The translations under genes were made by a program, and so were the position numbers. A stretch of 64,000 nucleotides of DNA from Segatella copri (lineage in GTDB: Bacteria; Bacteroidota; Bacteroidia; Bacteroidales; Bacteroidaceae). The stretch covers positions 2,403,501 to 2,467,500 of the forward strand of contig NZ_JAPDUW010000001.1 in the NCBI RefSeq assembly GCF_026015295.1, read 5' to 3'. Shown one piece after another: positions 54,410 to 63,876 of the stretch. The number at the start of each line of letters is the position of its first letter. Within the stretch, counting starts at the first letter, position 1. The notes beneath the pieces were generated by a model. That model had not been told where the DNA came from, did not search any database, and worked only from the letters and a program-made list of their open reading frames with translations.

Positions 54410-54841
54410 ATGAGTAAGCAATCAGCATTTGACTATAAGATTCTGGCAAGTTACCTTCTTCCCAAAGGCATACTTGAGTACTTCGACGTTACATCCGTTA
54501 ACGAAGACCACACTGGCATTATTGAAGAGACTGGTAATGAGCGCGTCCTTCTTCACATCTATCTTGACGAAAAAGATGCACGGGAAGAAGAGTGGCACGA
54601 CCTTAAGCCCAATGGTTTCACGGAAAGCCGTCAGGTTAACGACTTTCCTATCCGTGATCACAAGGTCGTTCTTCATGTCAGACGTCGCAGATGGTTAACG
54701 GCAGAAGGCAGAAACATAATCCTTGACAGGTACTCGTTGCTTGCTGATAACACCAGCTACTCTAAGGAGTTTGCTGATGTCTTAAAAAAAATATTTGGAT
54801 ACCTACCCGATAACGGCCCGCTCGCTGGGACTATACTTTAA
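54410..54841 (+). CDS. ISAon1-type transposase, N-terminal ORF
   Basis: 143 residues from ATG 54410 (MSKQSAFDYKIL). The content (LPKGILEYFDVTSVNEDHTG; RRWLTAEGRNIILDRY) matches the separate N-terminal ORF of ISAon1-type elements, a DNA-binding part. It overlaps the DDE ORF; an A8 run at 54784-54791 at the frame crossing could allow slippage to make a fusion. Confidence 0.75.
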   Translation: MSKQSAFDYKILASYLLPKGILEYFDVTSVNEDHTGIIEETGNERVLLHIYLDEKDAREEEWHDLKPNGFTESRQVNDFPIRDHKVVLHVRRRRWLTAEGRNIILDRYSLLADNTSYSKEFADVLKKIFGYLPDNGPLAGTIL

Positions 54842-55861
54842 GGTAGATGGCAATAACCTGGAGCGTGCTTACAAGGATCATCTGAGCGGTTTCCGTAATT
54901 GGGAACAAGCCAGTCATGCAGAGGACTGGGTGCTGCATCCTAAGAACATAGGCAAACGGCTGGGCATTGACGAGACCATGCTTCACAAGGACCTGATGAC
55001 ATTCTTGACCAACAAAGAAGGGCATGGCAAACGTCACACCTTAATAGCAGCTGTAAAAGGCACTAAGGCCTCAGACATTATCAATGTTCTTATGCAGATA
55101 CCGCAGGAACAGCGAGAGCAGGTCGAGGAAGTTACCATGGACTTCTCTGACAGCATGTTTGCTGTCGTCACAGAAGCCTTTCCTAATGCAGCCATAGTCA
55201 TTGACTGCTTCCATATCGTCAAGCGTTGTATCGAAGCAGTGGAGGAACTCCGCCTCAAAGCTAAACGAGAAGCACAGAAAGCACAAAACAAGGAGAAGGC
55301 CATGTTCAAAAAGAAACTTGAACAGCTGGTAAAGAGCCGTAAATACTACCGCAAGAAACATCCAAAGAAATACAAAGGCAAGAAGCGGGGACGCAAGCCA
55401 CAGAGGTTGAACAAACGCTTCAGGCCAACCATGCTTGCCAATGGCGAAACTGTCATAGAACTGCTGACAAGAAGCAAGTATCTGCTGAGTGTGAGTGGTG
55501 AGAAATGGACTGACAGGCAGAAAACACGTGTTTCGGGATGTTCCCAAAGATAAAGGAAGCATATACTTTGATTTGTAGCCTAAGAAGCGTGTTTAGCAAC
55601 AAGTCTATCGACCGGGGTACTGCTAAGGTTAAACTGCATGAGTGGTATCAGAAGGTATCAGCTTGTACGTTGCGTGAAGTAAAGGCTGCAAGGGATGCCA
55701 TCAAGTACAAGGAAGAAGAAGTACTAAATTACTTCATAAACAGATCAACCAATGCTCATGCTGAATCTCTTAACTCTAAGTTGAAAGGCTTTAGAGCACA
55801 ACTACGCGGTGTGCAGGATTTACCTTTCTTTATGTTCAGAGCGTCTATGATCTTTGGATAA
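54795..55861 (+). pseudogene. ISAon1-type DDE transposase, frameshifted
   Basis: The first part (TTG 54795 to 55553) holds two catalytic-type Asp segments (IDETMLHKDLMTFL and AAIVIDCFHIVKRC). The C-terminal part continues in another frame from about 55538 to 55861, with HAESLNSKLKGF carrying the expected Glu. The break near 55530-55545 has no obvious slippery run, so it looks like an inactivating indel. Confidence 0.7.
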
Positions 55862-55898
55862 CATGATTATATTGCCACGGACTTATGCAACTGTGCCG

Positions 55899-57877
55899 AT
55901 AAGGAACAGCAACGCCGTTTGCTTCTTTGGCAGGATTTTATACAACGTAACAAGGAAAAAATCAAGTCTTCCTTGGAAGTCGGTATGCGCTCGGAAGGTT
56001 TTGCTGACGATAGTTTTGATGAGTTCTATGCCTTGTTAGACAAGGACTATCAGCCACAAAACTTCTCTTACTTTAAACCTCTTACCCAGTCACTCTTTGT
56101 TTCCAACTTGAGTATGGATAGTGTCAATAGAAGATATAATGTAGTTAATGTTCTTTCCGTGAAGGATAACAACGTGAGTAAAGTGGAGGATGTCTTGGAT
56201 TCGCATGATAGCTATAGCTTTGATGTGGACAGTATGAATAGTGCTATCGCCAATCACTTGTCTAACGACTTCAACTATATCGGCTTTGCATGCGGATTCA
56301 TAGTGTTCTTTTTCCTTTGGCTCTCTTTTGGTAGTATCGAGTTGGCAGTCCTCTCATTTGTCCCTATGGCAGTGAGTTGGTTGTGGATATTGGGTATTAT
56401 GGCTTTGTTCGGTATGCAGTTCAATATTGTCAATATCATTCTGGCTACCTTCATCTTCGGTCAGGGCGATGATTATACAATCTTCATGACTGAGGGTGCC
56501 ATGTATGAGTATGCTTATCGTCGCAAGATGTTGGCTTCTTACAAGCATTCCATCATCATTTCGGCATTGATTATGTTTATTGGAATCGGTACTTTGATCG
56601 TAGCACGTCATCCCGCACTCCATTCGCTTGCAGAAGTAACAATTGCCGGTATGTTCTCTGTAGTGCTAATGGCCTACATTTTCCCACCACTCGTATTCAA
56701 ATTTTTGGTGCGACACAATGGCGAATATCGTAAACGACCTGTTTCAATGATGCCTCTTATCGTTATGGGATTGTCTTCATTTGTTTTTTTCTGTCAGTTG
56801 ACAACAGTTTATGTAAGAGGATTTTTGACTTTATGCTTGTTAAAGCCTACGGCAAATAAGAGGAGACATTTCCATAGATATGTACAGCGACTTTATCAGT
56901 ATAATCTTACGCATATACCTACAGTTAAATATCGTGTGGAGAACACTTCAGATGAAGACTTTGAACAACCTGCCATGATAATTAGCAACCATCAATCAAT
57001 GTTGGATGCTGCTGTTTTTATGGCGCTGAGCTCCAAAATAGTAATCATTTCCAATAGGCACCCAAGTAACAATTGGGTAGTAAAACGTATTTATCAATGG
57101 TTGGGCTTTGTTACCCTATCAAAGGATATGAATAAGAACCTCTCTGCTCTTAGGGAACGTGTAAAACAGGGATATAGTCTTGTCGTATTTCCCGAAGGCG
57201 AACGAAATTCCAAGTCTTCTATTATGCGATTTCATAAAGGTGCATTCTATATAGCAGAACAATTGGGATTGGATATTGTGCCTGTGTTCTTACATGGTTT
57301 GAATGATGTTTTACCAAGAAATAGCTTTGCGGTGTATGGTGGAAATATTACAGTAAGTATACGTGAGCGCATTTTGTTGAATGATGCTCGATGGGGAGAT
57401 GGATATGTACAGCGGACAAAAAATATACATAGGTATTATGTTGAGGAGTATGTTAAAATGGCTTCATTGATAGAAACTTCTCATTATTATCACAATTTAC
57501 TGCTTGACCGCTATCGATATAAAGGAACGGAAATATATCGTGCTGTACAGAACAATCTAAAGAAGTATAGCAACTTTTCTCAGTGGATAGATGGAGTTGT
57601 AACATCTTCCAATGTTCTTGTCTTCAATCATAGCTTTGGAGAATTCGCACTTCTTTACGCCTTGGTGCATAAGAATATTATAGTATCAGTATATGAACCT
57701 GATGAGGAAAAATCAACATTGTTGTTCTATTGTTCAGAAGGATTAGTTCCTAATTTAAAAATACATAAGACAATAGATGTTGCAGAAATTAAAGCGGATA
57801 AATGTCAGGTATTTATGTTTGATATGCCCGACAAGAGTTTAGAGGAAACTAGTAATATTAAAGTTATAAGCGTATGA
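55899..57877 (+). pseudogene. MMPL exporter-acyltransferase fusion, N-terminus lost
   Basis: The frame is open from the IS edge (KEQQRRLLLWQ) and the first start, TTG, is at 55919. Only the second MMPL half remains: membrane segments from about residue 120 and FGQGDDYTIFM (about 180), the MMPL Asp-Tyr motif. After about residue 330 comes a PlsC-type lysophospholipid acyltransferase with NHQSMLDA (HX4D) and VFPEGERNSK. This fusion is typical of Bacteroidota aryl-polyene/flexirubin-type clusters, where it moves and acylates the pigment lipid. The lost N-terminus, probably over 350 residues, should inactivate export. Confidence 0.8.
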
Positions 57878-59121
57878 AAAACATGTTTATATTGTCATTT
57901 ATACTATTCTTGCTTTCTTCCTCGGTTTGTGGTCAGACCGCAAAGGAACAAATGCCTTTAATAGGCGAAGACAGGTCTGTCACATTCAAATATCGTAATT
58001 CTGAAGAAAAGAATGTGATAGTAGAAGGATCTTTTACGGAAGCAAAAAATATGGCATTAATAGATCGTACATGGATTTTACATGTTGATTCTCTTCCATC
58101 GGAGATGTATACATACAGTTTCTATGATGGTGAAAAAAAGTTTTTGGATCCATGCAATCCTAATGTAGTACGTGATATTACTGACACCTTGAATTATTTT
58201 ATTGTCGACGGATTCCCGGGATCTTATTATAAAAAGCAAAATGTTCCACATGGCAAAGTTCGTCAACTTTGGTATCCTTCATCATTCAATGAGAATATGA
58301 AGCAACGTCGTTTGTCTGTCTATCTGCCGGCAGACTATGACGTGAATCTCAAAAAGACGTATCCTGTATTGTATCTCTTACATGGTACTGGTGGTGATGA
58401 AATGGCATGGCTTGATATGGGTCGTTTGTCTCAGATAATGGATAATATGATAGCACAAGGCAAGGCAAAGCCTATGATTGTAATTATGCCTAACGGAATC
58501 GTAGATTTGGATGCTGCACCAGGACAAAGCCCTTATATGCAAGGAAAAGCAAGTCGTTCTAATGTATCTTCATGGATGGGGCGAACAGAAAAGGCTTTTT
58601 CTGAAGAAATCATACCTTTTGTAGAAAAAACGTTTAGGGTTGAGTCTGACAAGCAACATAGAGCTATTGCCGGTCTTTCAATGGGAGGGCTACATACAAT
58701 AGCCATTTCTGCTAACAATCCAACGATGTTTGATTATGTAGGTTTGTTCTCGCCCCAATCGATAAATCCATTGACTGACAAAAATATTATGCACATACAA
58801 AAAGTAAATGCTCAAGTTGAGAAGATTAAAGACAAATTACCAGATTGGTTGAAGCAAAAATATGAGAAGGGAAAAGATGTTGTTGAAGATGTAGATGTTT
58901 ATCAGAATTTAGACAACAAACTAAAAAATCAGTTTAAAACTCCTCCTCAACTTTATTATATTGCAATTGGGAGGAAAGATCCTTTAAAAACTTTCTTGGA
59001 TAAATTTCGCAAGCGCCTTTCTAAACAAGGAGCTACATATCTGTATAATGAAACAGATGGAGGACATAGTTGGGAAAATTGGCGGAAATATTTATTGGAT
59101 TTTTTACCTCGTATTTTTTAA
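57874..59121 (+). CDS. exported esterase (esterase D/feruloyl-esterase fold)
   Basis: 415 residues, start overlapping the previous stop (ATGA). Signal peptide ending SVCGQ, then an immunoglobulin-like/early-set domain (about 30-125), then an alpha/beta hydrolase: YPVLYLLHGTGGDEMAW, GLSMGG with nucleophile Ser (about 269), Asp in GRKDPLKTF (about 369), His in GGHSWENW (about 396). The two-domain layout is common in polysaccharide feruloyl/acetyl esterases; in this cluster it could trim an acyl group from the lipid product. Intact. Confidence 0.8.
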   Translation: MKNMFILSFILFLLSSSVCGQTAKEQMPLIGEDRSVTFKYRNSEEKNVIVEGSFTEAKNMALIDRTWILHVDSLPSEMYTYSFYDGEKKFLDPCNPNVVRDITDTLNYFIVDGFPGSYYKKQNVPHGKVRQLWYPSSFNENMKQRRLSVYLPADYDVNLKKTYPVLYLLHGTGGDEMAWLDMGRLSQIMDNMIAQGKAKPMIVIMPNGIVDLDAAPGQSPYMQGKASRSNVSSWMGRTEKAFSEEIIPFVEKTFRVESDKQHRAIAGLSMGGLHTIAISANNPTMFDYVGLFSPQSINPLTDKNIMHIQKVNAQVEKIKDKLPDWLKQKYEKGKDVVEDVDVYQNLDNKLKNQFKTPPQLYYIAIGRKDPLKTFLDKFRKRLSKQGATYLYNETDGGHSWENWRKYLLDFLPRIF

Positions 59122-59133
59122 TTATTAACTATT

Positions 59134-59364
59134 ATGACAATGAAAGAAATTATTCGACAGACACTGGAGAATGTGTTGCCTTTAGTAGATTTAGACTCTG
59201 ATTTTTTGTTTCAAGAGCTTGATTCGCTTGGAATAACAACAATTTTAATGACACTTTCTGATATGTATGGGATAGAACTTAACCATTCAGATGTCACTCC
59301 AAAGAATTTTAGAACACTTGATAGTCTTGTTGAGATGGTACAAAAGAAAATAGCTGAAAAATGA
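59134..59364 (+). CDS. acyl carrier protein
   Basis: 76 residues with the phosphopantetheine attachment site in FQELDSLGITTILM (Ser near residue 31). Acidic, helical, normal ACP length. Its stop overlaps the next start (ATGA), so the ACP and ligase are coupled: the ligase would load an acyl or aryl starter on this ACP. Confidence 0.85.
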   Translation: MTMKEIIRQTLENVLPLVDLDSDFLFQELDSLGITTILMTLSDMYGIELNHSDVTPKNFRTLDSLVEMVQKKIAEK

Positions 59365-60530
59365 CGATAGAGGATAAATTGCGTTCGCATGCAACGTACA
59401 GCCCAGAGAAGATAGCTTTAAAATGCGAGGGAAAATCATATTCGTATTCAGCATTATTTAAGGCCGCATGCCTTAAATCAATTGAATTAGGGGATGTTAC
59501 ACGAAAAATGGTACCAATCGTGGCAACTTCTACTTTTGATTTTATTGCATCTTATTTTGCAATCCATCTTGCAGATGCTGTAGCTGTGCCCTTAGATAAA
59601 GAATTACCGTCCTGTAAAAGAAAGCAACTTATAGATACTTTTTCTGGAAAGATTGCTCCAGAGGGTGTGGCTGATATACTCTATACAACAGGTACAACAG
59701 GAAAATCCAAGGCAGTCATGATAAGTCATGAAACAATTATGGCTGATGCGGAAAATTTGGTTGAGGCACAAGAGTATGATGGTGATTTAACATTTATCAT
59801 CAATGGACCTTTGAATCATATTGGTAGTTTGTCGAAAATCTATCCCGTTATTTACACAGGAGGAACAATCCAGTTGATTGATGGAATGAAGGATATTAAC
59901 CGTTTCTTTGAGGTAATAGATGATGCGAATACCAAGGTGGCAACCTTCTTGGTTCCAGCTTGCATACGTATGCTCTTGACTTTTGCGAAGGATAAATTGA
60001 CATCGTATGCTAATAAGATAGATTTCATAGAAACGGGAGCTGCTCCCATGCCATTAGAAGATATGCGTCTGTTGTGTCAAGTTTTGCCTCAAACCCGACT
60101 TTACAACACCTATGCATCTACAGAAACAGGCATTATTTCTACTTTTAATTATAATGATGGCGAATGTTTGGCAGGTTGTTTGGGAATGCCAATGAAACGA
60201 TCCTCATTTTTCATTACAGACGACGGTGTCGTTGGGTGTAAGGGAAAAACACTTATGATGGGATATTGGAACGATACGGAAACAACAGCAAAAGTACTAA
60301 AAGATGGTACCATTATTACAGCAGATTTAGGGTCTATAGATATAAAAGGTAGGTTACGTCTGCATGGACGAAGTGACGATGTTATAAACGTTGGAGGTTA
60401 TAAGATTGCTCCTACAGAGGTTGAAGACATTGCATTGGCTTTTTCTGGTGTGAAAGATTGCATTTGTATCGAGGCTCCACATCCTGTTGTTGGAAAAGTA
60501 TTCCTCAAATCCGCAACCTATAGGGTTTAG
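59361..60530 (+). pseudogene. AMP-dependent acyl/aryl ligase, N-terminal part, split by IS
   Basis: Adenylation enzyme with ILYTTGTTGKSKAVMIS (about 111), TYASTETG (about 251) and GRSDDVINVGGYKIAPTEVE (about 337). The gene is intact to HPVVGKVF near 60503, after which the frame enters the IS and stops at 60530. The remaining 72 residues are at 62043-62258. Joined length is about 454, shorter than many acyl-CoA ligases but typical of ligases paired with a stand-alone ACP in polyene clusters. The C-terminal catalytic Lys region is cut off, so it is likely inactive. Confidence 0.85.
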
Positions 60531-62040
60531 TGGGATTTTGCTTGCAAAGCGACAAAATTCATTTTATTGTACATATTTCTTGCACAACAGAAATGTCGCA
60601 GACACAAAATCCCCTTACCCCATAAAGCGACTTGAGGTAATACGCTGGTTTAACCAGAAAAGCATGGTCTTTAACCAAAGTCTGTCTTGAACAGGTTGGC
60701 ATAAGCATTGTTGTCTGAGTAAATGTTCAATACATGCCTACGTGATGTCTTAATCCATTTCGCAGGAACAGAGATGAACTTGAAAACAAAGGTCTTGATT
60801 CTGCTGGTGGCACGCAATCCAAATTCATGGGTTTTCAATCTCTGCATAATAGCTTTGTAGAAGTTTCTGATGAGAGCTGTCATAAGCAGGAATACAGTAT
60901 TCTGTGCCATGAACGATTTTGGCAATCGATTCCAGCCAAAGCCATTGTTCATGTCATCGAAGATGCGTTCCTTGCCACCACGAAGATTGTAGAATTCCAC
61001 GATGTCTCTTGCACTCGACTTGTAATCGTTAGTCAGTATACATCTGTAGGTATATTCGCCTTCCCAAATGTCAAGGTATCCATCTATTCGCCTTTGTCTC
61101 TGTATGACAAGACGATACGGTTTTCCTTTCCATTTCTCAACAAGGATAGAATTCAACTCAAACTCAATACCGTTGATTTCAACAGTTTTCCATCCAGTTA
61201 AGGCAAACATGGAATCGTAGAAAGAAGAGCATCTGTTGGCACGAATATAAAAATGCCTGCAATGAGCCTCTACCATATCTACGATTTCCTCCGAACATGA
61301 GCCGCAATCCATGCGGGCACGAGAAATATATATTTCCGAAGCCTCCAATCGCTTGAAGATTCTTTCCAAAGTCTCTCTTTGGTTGAAGCGCACGTTTGTG
61401 TTACCGTCTCTATTTTCAATACCGACAATCATGTCGTTAATGACTGCCACCCCTGGACTATAGCCCAAGAACTTCTTGTAGGTTGGTTTTGCATCATACT
61501 TCTCTGTTTCAATGAACTGATGGTCAAAGTCAAAATCATACTCTTGACCGGATTTCAATTGACCAGTAGCAAGCAGGGCATTGACCAGTAAGCAGTTCAT
61601 CTTGTCTGCAGTATTGAAATCATAGGATTTGCCAGAAGCAGACTTATAGGTGATGCTCTTAAAAGTCAGTTCTTCGATAGCACGTAATATGGTGTCTGCG
61701 CTGCAAGTGCGAAGAGTTGGATGAAGAGACAAATGTTTCATCAGGTGAGTTGTAACATCCTCAATACATGAGCCACCACAAAGATATACGCACATCAGAG
61801 AGCGTAGAATCTCGCTATATTGATAACCAAACATAGTGCATCTCAATCCCAAGGTGGAATCTATGGTTTGAGCTAAAAGAGCATCAAATTGCTCCATAAT
61901 CGAAAAAATTCCCCCAAAAGGAGTGAGTTTCTCAGATTTTATTTGTATCTTTGCCATGTCATATTAGAGTTTTGCTTGTCTTCTTTTCGCAACACTAAGG
62001 TAAGTGAAAATTCTGACATGGCAAAATCCTGGGTAACTTT
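60504..62040 (-). mobile_element. IS1380-type insertion sequence
   Basis: Limits are set by the interrupted ligase gene and by related ends: GGGATTTTGC at 60533-60542 and GCAAAATCC at 62021-62029. The left end also contains an internal inverted pair, CCTCAA (60504) to TTGAGG (60640), with a second GGGGATTTTG copy inverted inside. I could not define exact tips or a target duplication. Confidence 0.65.
60671..61957 (-). CDS. IS1380-family transposase
   Basis: 428 residues, start MAKIQIKSEKLTPFGGIF. DDE-type residues are in FDFDHQFIETEKY, ISRARMDCGSC and YNLRGGKERIFDDM, the last being the Y-R-E signature. Full length and uninterrupted, so probably active. It reads leftward, opposite to the ligase gene it splits. 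Confidence 0.9.
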   Translation of the reverse strand: MAKIQIKSEKLTPFGGIFSIMEQFDALLAQTIDSTLGLRCTMFGYQYSEILRSLMCVYLCGGSCIEDVTTHLMKHLSLHPTLRTCSADTILRAIEELTFKSITYKSASGKSYDFNTADKMNCLLVNALLATGQLKSGQEYDFDFDHQFIETEKYDAKPTYKKFLGYSPGVAVINDMIVGIENRDGNTNVRFNQRETLERIFKRLEASEIYISRARMDCGSCSEEIVDMVEAHCRHFYIRANRCSSFYDSMFALTGWKTVEINGIEFELNSILVEKWKGKPYRLVIQRQRRIDGYLDIWEGEYTYRCILTNDYKSSARDIVEFYNLRGGKERIFDDMNNGFGWNRLPKSFMAQNTVFLLMTALIRNFYKAIMQRLKTHEFGLRATSRIKTFVFKFISVPAKWIKTSRRHVLNIYSDNNAYANLFKTDFG

Positions 62041-62042
62041 TT

Positions 62043-62258
62043 GTTGCTCAGGCACTTATAAATAATGTTAAATATAGTGTTGCGGAATTAAGGGTATTGA
62101 AACTGTTGATTGTACCAGATGTCGATTATAATCGAAAGAATCTGGTGAATTACCTCAAATCTAAATTAGAATCTCATAAAGTTCCTGTATTATATGGTGA
62201 GATTGCTGAAGTGCGGCGTACATTTAATGGAAAAATCGATCGCAAGAGTTATCGATAA
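62043..62258 (+). pseudogene. AMP-dependent ligase, C-terminal fragment
   Basis: In-frame from 62043 (VAQALINNVKYSVAEL) to the stop at 62258, ending FNGKIDRKSYR, the C-terminal Lys motif of adenylating enzymes (...NGKIDRK). No start codon of its own. Completes the gene at 59361-60503. Confidence 0.85.
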
Positions 62259-62262
62259 AAAA

Positions 62263-62874
62263 TTAGATTTTGAAAAGGATGGCGGGATTGATACTCCTGC
62301 CATCCTTTTTGCATGTAAGGTGTAGGTGACTACCTGTACTACGACCGGTATCGCCTGTGACTCCAACAATTATACCGGGATAAACATATTCTCCTTTACG
62401 AACTATGATAGAGGATAAATGGCAATAGCTGACATGATAATTGCCATGCCTCAATGTAACATAGTTGCCAGAACGATTGTCATACCCTACCTTTTCGACA
62501 ATACCATCCATCATGGCATAGGCAGGTTCGTTCTTCGCACGAAGATCCAAACCGTTGTGCCATGATAGTTTACCTGTGAAAGGGTCACGACGATAGCCGT
62601 AAGGGCTGGTGACTTTGATTGATTTCAGTGGATAAGTGATGCTTGGATAGCTACTTGTCCACTGTTTTTGTTTGTTATCCACCGAGTGTGTTTCCTGTTG
62701 TGGTAGATTTGCAGTGACGGAATCTACCTGATTGTTTACAGGAAACAGAAACTTCTCCTCCACTTTCTTGACTTTGTAACGGCATACGTTGTCTCTGACG
62801 GTATTGAACTGCGCCTTTGCACTCGATACCGCCAGACAACTTATTACCCATAATGCCACTATTTTCCATTTCAT
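62263..62874 (-). CDS. exported M23-family metallopeptidase
   Basis: 203 residues, signal peptide ending AKAQ. The C-terminal M23 domain shows YGYRRDPFTGKLSWHNGLDL (zinc-binding HxxxD, about 115) and GRSTGSHLHL (HxH, about 182). Likely peptidoglycan endopeptidase helping the mating channel; such genes are common in Bacteroidales ICEs. It marks the return to ICE backbone after the cargo zone and is convergent with the ligase remnant. Confidence 0.85.
   Translation of the reverse strand: MKWKIVALWVISCLAVSSAKAQFNTVRDNVCRYKVKKVEEKFLFPVNNQVDSVTANLPQQETHSVDNKQKQWTSSYPSITYPLKSIKVTSPYGYRRDPFTGKLSWHNGLDLRAKNEPAYAMMDGIVEKVGYDNRSGNYVTLRHGNYHVSYCHLSSIIVRKGEYVYPGIIVGVTGDTGRSTGSHLHLTCKKDGRSINPAILFKI
62273..62310. 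terminator. hairpin between convergent genes, inside the M23 coding end
   Basis: AAAAGGATGGC (62273-62283) pairs with GCCATCCTTTT (62299-62309), followed by T on the plus strand. It overlaps the last codons of the M23 gene and can serve the plus-strand transcript. Confidence 0.6.
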
Positions 62875-62939
62875 GGTGCAAAGTTAGGGAAAGAAATCAA
62901 GAGTGATACACGATGCTGTAAAAGTATAACATAAAATAA

Positions 62940-63050
62940 GATTAAAGTATGATTGAGAGTATGAAGTAATGATATAATCATAATAAAACGGAAAAGATTG
63001 GGCAGAAGAACGTAGGCTTTCTTGTATTCATTACTCTTGGGCTATCTTTG
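62940..63050 (+). promoter_or_regulatory. promoter with shared 26-bp ICE motif
   Basis: Positions 62940-62965 match 26651-26676 exactly. CTTG at 63021-63024, an 18-bp spacer and TATCTTTG at 63043-63050 form the promoter; the motif ends 85 bp before the end of the -7 box, as in the tra copy. This suggests an activator site governing both operons. Confidence 0.7.
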
Positions 63051-63091
63051 CATGGCTATATGCAAAGTATCATTCAAAATATAATCAGAAT

Positions 63092-63850
63092 ATGAAAAGA
63101 AACTCATTTGAAGAAAGAGAAGTGCCATATCAGACACTCGCTAAGTTCGGTCTTACCCATGAGATGATAGAAGACCTGCCGATGCATGCCTTGGAGGACA
63201 TCAGCAATGGGCGTCCATCGCCAGTATTGCCTGTGAGCATGGAAGTAAACGAGGGTTACAGAATCAAGAGTAGAACCCGATTCGCCTTGGTAAGAATGGC
63301 AGATGGAAACGTGGATGTGATGTTCTATCCTGTGTTGAAGTACGCCCCATTGGATAACTTCACCAAAGAGCAGCAGGAACTGTTGCAGCAAGGCAAGGCT
63401 GTGGTGGCAAATGTGAATATGCCCGATGGCAATCCTATCAAGGCATTCGTACAGATTGACGGTGAGACCAACCAAGTGATGGCTGTGCCGACACCAGTGA
63501 TTGGCAGAAACCTACAGGTGCTGTCCGACGAACTCAGTCTTGGAGGAACGGAGCTAAAGAGCATCCAAAATGGCGAGGCACTGACATTTGCCGTAGAAGA
63601 CGAGCCTGTGACTGTAGGCATCGACCTGAAGAGCGATACTGGCATCCGCTTCACCAACGGCGATGGTGACCAGTGGCGCAAGGAAGGCAAGCGAGAGTGG
63701 GACAAATACACCTTCGGCATCTATGGCTGTTGGGTAATGGATGATGACGGTAATCTTGACTATGTTCCAGAGGAGGAATATACCGAAGAACTGTGGAATG
63801 AGCAGAAAAAAGCAGCTGGAAGACATGCTTCTGCCGTTGCAAGAAAGTAA
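63092..63850 (+). CDS. DUF4099/DUF3945-like ICE protein
   Basis: 252 residues, no signal peptide. The N-terminus (VPYQTLAKFGLTHEMIEDLP, then HALEDISNGRPSPVLPV) is the DUF4099 signature and the following segment resembles DUF3945, a combination found in mobilization regions of Bacteroidales ICEs. Function unknown; shares control sequence with the tra operon. Confidence 0.7.
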   Translation: MKRNSFEEREVPYQTLAKFGLTHEMIEDLPMHALEDISNGRPSPVLPVSMEVNEGYRIKSRTRFALVRMADGNVDVMFYPVLKYAPLDNFTKEQQELLQQGKAVVANVNMPDGNPIKAFVQIDGETNQVMAVPTPVIGRNLQVLSDELSLGGTELKSIQNGEALTFAVEDEPVTVGIDLKSDTGIRFTNGDGDQWRKEGKREWDKYTFGIYGCWVMDDDGNLDYVPEEEYTEELWNEQKKAAGRHASAVARK

Positions 63851-63876
63851 AGTGAAACATCAAACTTTGGGAAGAA

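Larger units (their letters stand above)
54310..55899 (+). mobile_element. ISAon1-type insertion sequence
   Basis: Terminal inverted repeats TCGGCACAGTTGCA (from 54310) and, inverted, TGCAACTGTGCCGA (to 55899) extend imperfectly through TCCGTGGC. About 1590 bp with two transposase ORFs. The flanks (CCGAATTT left, TAAGGAAC right) show no target duplication, and both neighbours are truncated genes, so the flanking DNA was rearranged. Confidence 0.8.
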
